In this document: piece after piece, positions 8,131 through 16,646 of the stretch
Layout of the letters: each line of letters starts with the position of its first letter
Numbering within the stretch: the first letter of the stretch is position 1
From: Pelagomonas calceolata
Lineage: Eukaryota; Sar; Pelagophyceae; Pelagomonadales; Pelagomonadaceae
Assembly: GCA_918797485.1 (NCBI GenBank)
Contig: CAKKNE010000002.1
Coordinates: 772,501 to 836,500 of the forward strand
Reading direction: 5' to 3'
Length of the DNA: 64,000 nt
The notes under the pieces: model-generated
Seen by the model: only the letters and a program-made list of their open reading frames with translations
The model's database searches: none
What the model was told of the DNA's origin: nothing
Position numbers and translations under genes: made by a program

Positions 8131-11100
8131 ATGCGACTCCTCCTACTCATCGCGGCGGCGCGGGCCCAACCAGAAAAGCTGCTCGAACGGGGCACCAGCC
8201 ACTACAATGCCGGCGACTCAACTAAAGCGCAGCAGGCCTTCGTGCAGCTGTCGACGGATCAAACGGCGCCGCCGCACCTGCGCGCCCAGGCGTACCAGGG
8301 TCTCGCCGCGCTCGCGCAGCGCCGCGGCGATCCCGTCGAAGCCGCAGCGCAAGTGGAGCAGGCCGTCGCGACGTGCGACGATATGAGTTGTGACGCTTCA
8401 TTAAGGGCGACCTTTTACGAAGCGCGAGGCGTTTTGAAGAGGGGCGCGGGTGATATGGAGGGCGCCGTCGACGCATTTACACAGTGCGCGTCATTGGACG
8501 CCGACCGAGCGTGCGACGCGGCCCTGGCTCGATTATTCCACCACAACGGGCTGATACAGGATGCACCTCCACGTTATTTACGCGCCGTCGCGGCCGCCTC
8601 GTCTTCAATGAGCTGTCGGGGCGAGGGCTGCGTGCTCCGAGTGCCTTTGTTAAATGATGCCGCAATAGCGCTCGAGGCGACGGGAAATACGCAGGCGGCC
8701 GTCGCTTTGTTGCGGGAAGCCGTCCAATTGGATCCATTAAATGAACAGAGTGTCGGGAACCTGGCGTTGTACTTGCGGGATCTCGGCGAGGTCGCCGAGT
8801 CGCTGAAGTGGGGCCGCCGGGGTGTTGATATTGCACCCCAGTCATCGGCGATGCTGCACAACGTGGCTTTGCTGGAGCAATGGGTTAGAAACAAGAGCGG
8901 CGCGGTGGCCTTGTGGCGGCAGGCTCGGGCGTTAAATTCAGGCGTCTTCCAGCCCGTCGCTTCTTTAGCACACGAGGAGGGGTACCGGGGCAACCTGAGC
9001 GGCGCCGCGTTGCTCTACGAGGAGGCTTTGTTACTAGCGGAGGCGTCGGAGCAATGGAAAGGGCACGCGGACGCTCTGAGGCTGCAGCTCGCGACGTCGC
9101 AGCTGCCCCACATCTATGATGATGCTCAGCATGCTACCAGATGTTGGTTCCATTACACTGAAGGTCTGAGGGAACTGCTGAGGAGGCCTCATCTCAATAT
9201 AGAGGATCCCTTGCACACGACGGGCGCGGGAGCGTTAGGTTATTACCTGGAGTACGTCGGTCTACCGGATCTACCACCTAGAAGATTACTGGCCAAGACT
9301 TACTGGCGAGGTTCTCCGGAGTTGAAGTACCGGGCGACGTGGTTGCCAGCAGACGCGGACGAAGGTTATACTCCTCCACAGATCAGGGTAGGCTTCATGA
9401 CGGCCTTTTATTTTCGCCACTCGGTTGGTCTGTTGACGGAGGGCGTCATACGAACGCTTGATAGACGAAAGTTTCGAGTCATACTGTTAAGGATCGAGGG
9501 CGAGCCCACCGACGACCTCACTACCTCATTAGAGGAAGCTTGTGATGAATCGTATTTAGTACCGTCTTCCACTCTACAAAAGGCTCGGCTAGTCGTCGAA
9601 AGTGCACGCATAGACATTTTAGTGTACGGCGAGATTGGGATGAACAGCATGGCCTATTTTCTACTGTTTTCGCGCTTGTCTAGACGGACAGCGATCTTCT
9701 GGGGCCACGCCGTCACGTCCGGCGTCTCGCAGTTTGATACTGTATCGGATGAGGCTACTGGTGGTGGCGACTATTTCGTCTCCTCAACGTTGTTCGAGCC
9801 GAGCGACGGCGGCCAGGACGACTATTCTGAACAATTATATTTGATGCGTAGTATGACGACGAGGTTCCTACCGCCGGTCAAGCCCCGTCTATCGCTAGAA
9901 ATAGAAGACGTACTACCAGGCATTGCCGGCATGAGACTGTACTTGGTACCTCAAACTCTATACAAGCTGCACCCGGACTTCGATGGGTTGCTAGCGGACA
10001 TACTACGGAAAGATACTCACGCAATAGTGGCCTTCCCCGAGGCCCAGCTGGGCGAATGGACGGAAGCGCTCGAAAGGCGCTGGAACCGCACTCTTACCAA
10101 TGATATAAGGGATCGGGTCCGCGTGTTCCGGAGATTGGACTTCGACGAGTTTATTAGGTTGGCGCAGCTTTGTGATGTCGTGCTGGATCCCTTTCCCGTG
10201 GGTGGTGGTAGAAGCTCGCTCGAACTCTTTTCCGTTGGAGCTCCCATCGTCATGCTGGAACCTCGCACATCGATAGTGCAGCTGACGCGCGGCATGTATG
10301 AAGTCATGGGCGACCCCTGCCCGCGGTGTATTGCTCAGACTCCTTCTGAATTTGTGGATAGTGCTGTATGGGTCGCGACGAATAGTACCAGGGAGTTGCG
10401 TTCAATAATTCAAGAGCGGAGCCACGTGCTCTACGACAATGCAGATGTGACGGCCGAGTGGGAGGTTTTTCTCGAGTTTATTCTGAGGGAGCCGCGGCCC
10501 TCGAAGCCCCCTCGAAAAGCTATAATTGCCCAACAATCACAATGGGGCTTCGCTAAACGATCGTTCGGCTGGGAGCTCAAAGAATTAGAGGAGAACGAAC
10601 CCTACGACGTTAATATAGACTGGACGACGCTGCACTTTGGATTGAGACTGTCGCACCCGGACCCGTGGACGGGACTCACCTCAGAGTTCGTCGTCGCTGT
10701 ATATAAAGGAGAGGATCCCGTCGACGTGGCGGATCGATTGTCCTCGTACATCGGGGCGGAGCCCGTGAAGGCGAGGTGGCTCGCGGCCGTTTTACAGAAC
10801 GGCGCGCGGCAATCAGGTAAGGTGGTCGATGCTACGGTCTACACTTTAGATGACGTCGCCCTCAATATCACCGTGAGAGAAGGTGATGATTTACATCAAG
10901 TGGCGACGTGGCATGCGGTCCGCAGCGGCTTGGGCGATGGGCACATCGAGGTTCTGTCAAACGCACTGCGGGAGCGCATATCTTCGCATACGACGTCGGC
11001 CTGGCTTTCAGCTAGACGAAAGCGGGACCACCTATCTCGTGGTGATCCGTCGGCGTGCTTCTCGCGTCATTACAAGGCGGCGTGGACCGAACCGAGCGAA

Positions 11101-11910
11101 TGCAGCGTAACAGTAGGCCTCACGACGTGCAAGCGCCTGCGCCATTTTAGGTTGACGATGCAGGGGTTAATCAGGGTGTTCCAAGGTGATCTGGTGGACC
11201 ATCCCCTCGTGTGTCGCGTGGTTGTTATTGATGACGGCTCGTCGGAAGGAGACCGCCTGGATATGATGAGGGAGTTTCCCCGCGTCGACTTCGTCCTGAA
11301 AAATAATGAAGAACATAAGGGCCACGCCCGGTCCATGAATCTGTTACTGTCGATGGTACAGACGCCCTACCTTCTTTACATGGAGGACGACTGGTTGGCC
11401 CTGGACCATGTATCGGTGACCCACGTCCTCGACGAAGCTTTAAGTGTGTTACGTGCTGCTCATGAGGAGGAACCCGTCGTCGAGGTGTTGCTGAACGACC
11501 AGTCCTCTCGAAGTTGTGCGTACGCGGCCGAGGAGGGCTGCCCGATGCTTGGTAAAGCGGGCTGGCCCCGCGTCACGTCAGACGGCATTGCCTACCGCCT
11601 CCACGACTACGGGACGGTGGAGCCGGGCCACGCCTTCACGTACTGGCCGGGGTTTTCCCTGAATCCGGCGCTCTGGGACGTCCGCCGACTGCAATGCGCC
11701 TTCTCCGAAAGTTTTGGTGAACCACCCGTCTTCAATTCCACGGACGCGCGCTTCGAGCAGTCCTTTTCATTAAAGGCCTACGATGCCGGGATTCGCGTGG
11801 CCTATTTGCCGCGCGTCTCCTTCGCGCACACGGGCGTGGACCAGACGGCCTACGCGCTGAACAACTTCACGCGGCCCTTCGACGGGCAGGTGGGCGGGGG
11901 GCTTAAGTAA
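8131..11910 (+). CDS. Secretory TPR / GT41 (OGT-like) / GT2 double glycosyltransferase, 1,259 aa
   Basis: The ATG at 8131 is chosen over the in-frame upstream frame because it gives a signal peptide (MRLLLLIAAARA). Residues about 20-330 are TPR-like helical repeats (for example PLNEQSVGNLALYLRDLG). Residues about 430-800 match the catalytic half of O-GlcNAc transferase/SPINDLY (GT41): YLVPQTLYKLHPDFD near 604 and VLDPFPVGGGRSSLELFSVG near 681. A third block from about 990 looks like a GT2 transferase, with VVVIDDGSSEGD near 1035 and the metal-binding acidic motif YMEDDW near 1085. The signal peptide implies ER/Golgi action, unlike nucleocytoplasmic OGT. The gene is intronless, and its stop lies 36 bp from the convergent TPR gene. 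Substrates are unknown. Confidence 0.85.
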   Translation: MRLLLLIAAARAQPEKLLERGTSHYNAGDSTKAQQAFVQLSTDQTAPPHLRAQAYQGLAALAQRRGDPVEAAAQVEQAVATCDDMSCDASLRATFYEARGVLKRGAGDMEGAVDAFTQCASLDADRACDAALARLFHHNGLIQDAPPRYLRAVAAASSSMSCRGEGCVLRVPLLNDAAIALEATGNTQAAVALLREAVQLDPLNEQSVGNLALYLRDLGEVAESLKWGRRGVDIAPQSSAMLHNVALLEQWVRNKSGAVALWRQARALNSGVFQPVASLAHEEGYRGNLSGAALLYEEALLLAEASEQWKGHADALRLQLATSQLPHIYDDAQHATRCWFHYTEGLRELLRRPHLNIEDPLHTTGAGALGYYLEYVGLPDLPPRRLLAKTYWRGSPELKYRATWLPADADEGYTPPQIRVGFMTAFYFRHSVGLLTEGVIRTLDRRKFRVILLRIEGEPTDDLTTSLEEACDESYLVPSSTLQKARLVVESARIDILVYGEIGMNSMAYFLLFSRLSRRTAIFWGHAVTSGVSQFDTVSDEATGGGDYFVSSTLFEPSDGGQDDYSEQLYLMRSMTTRFLPPVKPRLSLEIEDVLPGIAGMRLYLVPQTLYKLHPDFDGLLADILRKDTHAIVAFPEAQLGEWTEALERRWNRTLTNDIRDRVRVFRRLDFDEFIRLAQLCDVVLDPFPVGGGRSSLELFSVGAPIVMLEPRTSIVQLTRGMYEVMGDPCPRCIAQTPSEFVDSAVWVATNSTRELRSIIQERSHVLYDNADVTAEWEVFLEFILREPRPSKPPRKAIIAQQSQWGFAKRSFGWELKELEENEPYDVNIDWTTLHFGLRLSHPDPWTGLTSEFVVAVYKGEDPVDVADRLSSYIGAEPVKARWLAAVLQNGARQSGKVVDATVYTLDDVALNITVREGDDLHQVATWHAVRSGLGDGHIEVLSNALRERISSHTTSAWLSARRKRDHLSRGDPSACFSRHYKAAWTEPSECSVTVGLTTCKRLRHFRLTMQGLIRVFQGDLVDHPLVCRVVVIDDGSSEGDRLDMMREFPRVDFVLKNNEEHKGHARSMNLLLSMVQTPYLLYMEDDWLALDHVSVTHVLDEALSVLRAAHEEEPVVEVLLNDQSSRSCAYAAEEGCPMLGKAGWPRVTSDGIAYRLHDYGTVEPGHAFTYWPGFSLNPALWDVRRLQCAFSESFGEPPVFNSTDARFEQSFSLKAYDAGIRVAYLPRVSFAHTGVDQTAYALNNFTRPFDGQVGGGLK

Positions 11911-11946
11911 GTAGTATATGTGTATTTTGACTTTGCTAACTGGTAT

Positions 11947-12690
11947 TTACGCACTCCCCGACGGCGCCGGGTCGCGGACGCGGAGGGCTGCTCGCGCATC
12001 TTGCAGGTCTCTCTCGACCGAGCTTGTGGCCGGGTGCGCGCCGCCGAACACGCGCCGAGTGACCCGTGCATTGTCCTCGAGCGTCGTCACGGCCTCGCGG
12101 ACATCGTCGAGCGTGGCGCCGGAGTCGTAGAAGAGCACCTTCGCGTAAATTTTCCTCAGCCTGAGCGTGAGTATATGTCTCTCTCCGTGAACGCGTCGTG
12201 CCACAGGAATCGTTCGGCGCAGCAGTGACTTGGCTTCTTTGAAGCGCTGTAGCTGGGCAAGGATCGCCGCGTAGTTGTTGGCTTCTAGGAGCGTGCTTTC
12301 ATGTTCTGCGCCCTCAAGCTTCAGGGTTCCAGCGTATACCTCTCGCGTCATCCGCAATGAATCTTCATGCCGTCCTATAGCATCATATGTAGTCGCAAGA
12401 TTGCTCTGCGCGACGAGCATGCGGTGTTCTGATGCGCCAATGCGCCGCAGCATAGAAAGCTCGGCCTCTTTCACGGACAACGCGTCCTCATGGTGGCCTG
12501 CATCGGATAAACCGTTCCCAAGCTCCATCATCGCTGCAATCCGACAGTCGCTCGTCTCCGGCCGACCCAAGTACGTCTTCCAGCACGCCCACCCCAGCGC
12601 GCACTTAACGACGCCGTGGTAATGTTGCCCGCACAGACTACACGAGAACCACCGCGCCCACCTCTTATTCCTCTCCTCGAAACCCAAATT
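11947..12690 (-). CDS. TPR protein of the pelagophyte-expanded family, 5'-truncated
   Basis: The frame ends at 11947 and is open to about 12690, where family similarity stops with no ATG. It contains the family's Cys block (RWFSCSLCGQHYHGVV, CALGWACWKTYLG) followed by kinesin-light-chain-like TPRs: LGNGLSDAGHHEDALSVKEA, then NLATTYDAIGRHEDSLRMTRE, then RRTIPVARRVHGERH. It closes with TRRVFGGAHPATSSVE. I recognise this family as abundant in Aureococcus; its role is unknown, presumably a protein-interaction scaffold. The N-terminal part upstream of EERNKRWARW is missing. The break falls within about 10 bp of the start of an opposite-strand copy, so this is a truncated gene or pseudogene. Confidence 0.65.
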   Translation of the reverse strand, partial: NLGFEERNKRWARWFSCSLCGQHYHGVVKCALGWACWKTYLGRPETSDCRIAAMMELGNGLSDAGHHEDALSVKEAELSMLRRIGASEHRMLVAQSNLATTYDAIGRHEDSLRMTREVYAGTLKLEGAEHESTLLEANNYAAILAQLQRFKEAKSLLRRTIPVARRVHGERHILTLRLRKIYAKVLFYDSGATLDDVREAVTTLEDNARVTRRVFGGAHPATSSVERDLQDARAALRVRDPAPSGSA

Positions 12691-12696
12691 ATTCTC

Positions 12697-13344
12697 TGCT
12701 GGAAGACGTACTTGGGGCGGGCGGAGACGGACAAGTGTCGGATTGCCGCGATGACGGACCTTGGGAACGGTTTATCCGATGCAGGCCACCATGAGGACGC
12801 GTTGTCTGTGAGAGAGTCACATTTGGCTTCGCTGCGGCGCATTGTAGAGAGTACTGGCGGACGAGAAGAAAGCATATTCATCATGCAGAGCAATCTTGCG
12901 AACTCGTATACAAGCCTCGGACGCCATGAGCAGGCCCTGCAGTTAAAGCGAGACGCATACTCTGGCATTTTGAAGGTCTATGGCGAAGAAAATCAAAACA
13001 CCCTCCGAGAAGCCAACAACTACGCGCTGTCCCTGCGCGCTCTAAGGCGCTTCGAAGAAGCCAAGTCATTGATGCGCAAAATGATACCTGTGGCTCGACG
13101 CGTTCTTGGACATAATAGTACTCTCACGTTCGCGATGAGGACGAATTACGCGCGGGCGCTCTTCGGAGACGACGCCGCCACGCTCGACGATCTCCGCGAG
13201 GCCGCGACGACGCTCGAGGATTTGGAACAGGCCGCTCGGCGCCTGTTCGGTGGCGCACACCCGCTCACAAAGGAAATTACGCTTTGCGATACGCGCGAGC
13301 CGTGCTCCGCGCCCGCGAAACGCAGCCTTCGGGGGATAGCCTAG
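12697..13344 (+). pseudogene. TPR family copy, head-to-head with the preceding gene, broken at both ends
   Basis: Similarity begins abruptly at CWKTYLGRAETDKC (12697), in the middle of the family's Cys block, with no upstream start. The first ATG in frame is at 12751. The TPRs match those of the neighbour at roughly 55-60% by eye (LGNGLSDAGHHEDALSVRES, NSYTSLGRHEQALQLKRD). The expected C-terminus RYARAVLRARET is present but in the next frame. The current frame instead ends in CDTREPCSAPAKRS, so there is a one-base-class frameshift near 13285. It is best read as a decaying copy. Confidence 0.6.
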
Positions 13345-13360
13345 GATAAAATCACACAAA

Positions 13361-14635
13361 CTACAGTTCAACCCCCTCCGCCCGCCGCGCCTCGACGGCC
13401 CCGCGGATCCGCTTCAGATGACTCTGCACCTCCGCCGCGAGCACTTCCGGCGCGTAGCGCTCGACCATGCGCCGCCGCGCGTTCAAACCGAGCTCCTTCA
13501 ACCGCGCGGGGTCGGCGACGGCCTCGGCGAAAATCGCCGCCAAGTGGGCCGCGTCCGGCGCGGCCCATTCGTGGGAGGCGAACGGGCCCTCGCCGACGGG
13601 CTCAAGACCGGTAAAAGCAAGGGGGAAGCCCACCGACTCATCTAGATACGCCGTCGGGCCGGACCAGTTCGTGGCAACAATAGGCGTGCCCGAGGCCATG
13701 GCCTCGACGTGCGGCCGGCCCCAGCCCTCGCCCCGCGTCGGCAGCGCGACGAGGTCGGCGCGCCGGTAGAGCGCCTCCAGGTCCGCGTCCGATAAGCCGG
13801 AAAGGATCTTCACCTTCCCTAAAGCAGCGAGGCCCCGGTCGTCTCCCAATGAATCCGTCACGTAGGTTTCCATCTGCCGGGCAAAGTCGGACGTAGAGTG
13901 GTAGGCGTTCGTGACGATAACTAGAATACCGTCGATTTGAGCCTTGTGCCACGCCCTCAGCAGGATGTCCCAGCCCTTGCGCCGCTCCCACTTGAAGACG
14001 CTCAGCACCAAAAATTCGTCCGAGGCGATGTCGTACGTAGGTCCCTCGGGCGTGAACCGATCAACATCGACGGGCTCGCCCACGACTTGGACATTCATTA
14101 CACCAGCTTCCTCAAAGATGGCCCGGTGGAAGTGCGTGGGCACCCAGACCTCGTCGACCCTATTCAGCCGGTCCGCCCAGCCGTCCGGCAGGCGATCCGT
14201 CTCGAACATCGTGCGCCCGACGACGTAGTAGGGTCCCCCATTTCGTGTGCGGGGCCGCGGGCAGGGCGACGACGGCCACGACGGTTCTGGGACGTGCCAG
14301 GCGCCGGGTTCGGAATGGCAAACCGCCACGTCCTGGTGGCCGCCCTTCGCGGCCCGCCCCGCCAGCGTGTAGAGCCGTCCCAACGTCGTTGGGTTTAGCC
14401 CGTTCATGTAGTTGTTGTTATGACTATCGCCGTGCATCTCGATCGCGACGTCTAATTTCATATCGTCGAGCGCGACGACGAACGCCGTCGCCTCGCTGCA
14501 GTAGCCGCCTCCCGAAAAAAAGGGCGCGTGCCAGACCAGCGATGGGACGTCGGTACGTACTTTGCGCTCGCGTCGTCGTTTTGCAGCCACTGCCACCAGT
14601 GCGATCACTGCTATGACTGCGTGAGGGCGGGCCAT
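13361..14635 (-). CDS. GT4-type glycosyltransferase with N-terminal membrane anchor, 424 aa
   Basis: The ATG at 14633-14635 gives a short hydrophobic anchor or signal (AVIAVIALVAVAA) followed by RRRER, suggesting a type II Golgi/ER protein. The C-terminal half has the GT4 (glycogen-synthase-like, GT-B fold) signatures: NVQVVGEPVDVDRFTPEG, FLVLSVFKWERRKGWDILL, ILSGLSDADLEALYRRADL and EGWGRPHVEAMASGTPIVA with the catalytic-loop Glu. Length fits a single-domain GT4. Donor and acceptor are not predictable. The stop lies 16 bp from the convergent TPR copy. One palindromic intergenic element sits 136 bp upstream of the start. Confidence 0.85.
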   Translation of the reverse strand: MARPHAVIAVIALVAVAAKRRRERKVRTDVPSLVWHAPFFSGGGYCSEATAFVVALDDMKLDVAIEMHGDSHNNNYMNGLNPTTLGRLYTLAGRAAKGGHQDVAVCHSEPGAWHVPEPSWPSSPCPRPRTRNGGPYYVVGRTMFETDRLPDGWADRLNRVDEVWVPTHFHRAIFEEAGVMNVQVVGEPVDVDRFTPEGPTYDIASDEFLVLSVFKWERRKGWDILLRAWHKAQIDGILVIVTNAYHSTSDFARQMETYVTDSLGDDRGLAALGKVKILSGLSDADLEALYRRADLVALPTRGEGWGRPHVEAMASGTPIVATNWSGPTAYLDESVGFPLAFTGLEPVGEGPFASHEWAAPDAAHLAAIFAEAVADPARLKELGLNARRRMVERYAPEVLAAEVQSHLKRIRGAVEARRAEGVEL

Positions 14636-14770
14636 GCTGTACAGGTGCTATCGCACGCGTCAAAAAGATGCCCGCGGCGGCAAGTACGGATAAAATGCCG
14701 CACCTCTTACGGGTTGGACAACGTATATCGTGCGTGTGGCTGCAAATTGCTGCGGCAGCCAAGCTGGCAA

Positions 14771-14797
14771 GCTTGCTAGTGTCTTACCTGCGCTAGG
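14771..14797. promoter_or_regulatory. Palindromic intergenic element, copy 3
   Basis: GCTTGCTAGTGTCTTAC, then CTGCGCTAGG, where the right arm is imperfect. It lies 5' of the GT4 gene. Confidence 0.6.
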
Positions 14798-14837
14798 TCG
14801 AGGTCGCGCAGCAGGAACTGCATATGATAATTGGTAA

Positions 14838-15870
14838 TTATACCGCCGACGACTCCGTTGGAGAGACCGCGTCGCCGTCGCCGATCTCCCCCGAGTCCTG
14901 GTGCCGGAAGGACACCATCCGTGGCGGCCGCCGCGTCGACGGCGCCGACGCGTGCCACGTGAGCGAGGGCGAGAGCCCGGAGGGCGTGGCCGTCGGCTCG
15001 AGCGAGCTATCCCGCGACGACGCCTTGGAATTTATCGTCGACATGCTTCGGAGCAGCGCGGGCGGTGAGAGCAGCCGCGACGACGCCGCACGGAGTAATG
15101 ATCTCTTCGACGGCTGCGGCGCCGAATGCGCGTGCCGCACCGCCTGTGTGCCAGGAGCTCCCGGCGCGTAACCACGCAGGTCCGGCTTCGAGCCGGCCGC
15201 CGCCGCGTCGCGCGAGGCCATGCAGGCCGCGATGAGATCACCAAACAGTGGCCGCGTCTGGACGTCGTCCGCGGTCCGCGTCCAGAGGAACGTCTTCGGG
15301 TACAATTTGTCAAGGCCCCGTCTCTCGATGGTGGTCCAGGCGTCGGCCTTGGTACCGTTCCGGTCGCGGTAGATCTCGTCGAACAACCTGCGTGCATTCA
15401 GTCAGTGAGTCGCGTCGATGGCGATCGTGCAGGCACCGCGCGCGACCCGAGCATCGGTAGCACGAGCAGCTCCTTGTCGCAGGCCTGCCCGTCCGGATGG
15501 CACTTCGCGCAACACGTGAGGTCGCCGCCGAAGACATCTAGCGCATCGCGCGGCCGGTTCGGCGCGAGCGGTTTTAGCCCTGAATTGGTCGAATAGTACA
15601 TGCCGTCGGAGCCGTTGCGCGCCCAGCACGCCGTCAGCTCGGCGCGACACCACGCCCGCCGGCGGAACGTCTTCGAGTCACACACGCATCCCGTGTCCGC
15701 ATGCGTCGCGTCTGGCGCGACGACCACAAATATAGAGCAACAACTAGCAAAGGTTGGCAAAGACGCCACGGCCAGGCGCTGCGACGACCGATTGACCTGA
15801 GGTATGGAGACGATGTCCATCCAAGCTCCTGGAGGCGCCGCACGTTGAGACACGTGACGAGGCCCTCGGA
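14838..15870 (-). pseudogene. HET-like domain gene fragment with a short introner-like intron
   Basis: An exon (about 15435-15870) encodes GAWMDIVSIPQVNRSSQRLA, ASLPTFASCCSIFVVVAPDA and FRRRAWCRAELTACWARNG, the pattern of HET/TIR-like proteins that are abundant in Aureococcus. It continues, after removal of 15388-15434, into AVLFDEIYRDRNG and TFLWTRTADDVQTRPLFGDL, ending at 14838. HET-like domains in other eukaryotes take part in self/non-self signalling; here the role is unknown. There is no start codon of its own. The 5' end runs straight into a TauA-like coding fragment in a different frame (15851-16173). It is either a chimeric gene with an unrecognised small intron or a truncated relic. 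Confidence 0.5.
15388..15434 (-). other. Inferred GC-AG intron with introner core
   Basis: In gene orientation it starts GCCTGCACGATCG and ends ATGCACGCAG, 47 nt. The HET-type frame continues only if a GC donor is used. It contains GCCATCGACGCGACTC, the core shared with other introns in the window. No target duplication is visible. Confidence 0.45.
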
Positions 15871-16173
15871 ACTCTTGATATCCATAAGCACGCTGACGGC
15901 GGTGACGCCCGCGCCGCGCGCGACGGCGTTGCTCCACGGCATCGAACCCATGAACGCGAGATCTAAATCGCCGCGGCCCAATAAATCAAGAGCCCGCGCG
16001 CCGGACGGCTGCCGGTAGTACGCAAAGCACGCCCTTTCGTCGTCGAGCCAGCGCGTCGCGGGCGCGAGCGCGTACGGCGTCGCCTGGTCGAACGTGCCGA
16101 CGCGGACGACGCGCGAGCAGTTCTGCGCCGCCGCCGCCGCCGCCGCGAGCAGGGCGGTCCGGGTGATTGACAT
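15851..16173 (-). CDS. TauA-like periplasmic-binding-domain N-terminus (fragment)
   Basis: From the ATG at 16171-16173, a signal peptide (TALLAAAAAAAQNC) is followed by RVVRVGTFDQATPYALAP, DLLGRGDLDLAFMGSMPWSN and TAVSVLMDIKSSEGLV. This matches the first lobe of the substrate-binding proteins of taurine/aliphatic sulfonate ABC transporters. In that family the sequence should go on for some 200 residues, but homology stops after SSEGLV and the DNA continues as a HET-like domain in another frame. Eukaryotic TauA-like proteins of this style occur in Aureococcus, presumably derived from bacterial genes. This copy is a fragment or the 5' exon of a chimera. Confidence 0.55.
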
Positions 16174-16646
16174 TCTTTCGGTGTGGAATTACCAGTTACT
16201 CACCAATGTGTCCTCGCCTCGCCACGCCAGTTTCTTCGCGGTTGCGCGCGTCCGCAAACCCCTAAACGGGCCCGTGTTTTAGGAGCGAGAGGGCAAGCTC
16301 AGGAATGCCGGCTTTTTAGGCCAAGGGCGCGTCGCGCTCGCGAGTTTCACTGCGTGCGTGACGGTAGGAGGAAGCGGAGAGCTTTTTTACACGTTTGAGA
16401 CCGCGTTAAGTGCGGCGGTAGCTGACGCGTAAAGGGTAAATTAGGGCATAGCCAAGGTAACCCGCGCGTGGTTCCCCGGCCTGCGCCCGCCGCTGCCTCC
16501 GAGCTATCACTCGGGCCGATGACGTATGAGGGCCGGGGGCGGAACGGCGTGCGGTCAGTAGGCCGCGTCGGACGGTCGCGGTGGCTCGGCGGCCTAGCTC
16601 TAAGCAAAGGAAATTCATGATTAAACGGGGGAATGCAACGGGAAAA
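16174..16646. other. Intergenic region with a shared 30-nt block
   Basis: There is no gene. At 16580-16609 there is a block, GGTGGCTCGGCGGCC then TAGCTCTAAGCAAAG, that recurs with two differences at 39781-39810. Its second half also occurs inverted at 34217-34230. Confidence 0.5.

Noticed and set aside
12616-12696. N-terminal extension of the + strand TPR copy
   Set aside because: The sequence is the antisense of the neighbouring TPR gene, has no family similarity and starts at a non-ATG codon.
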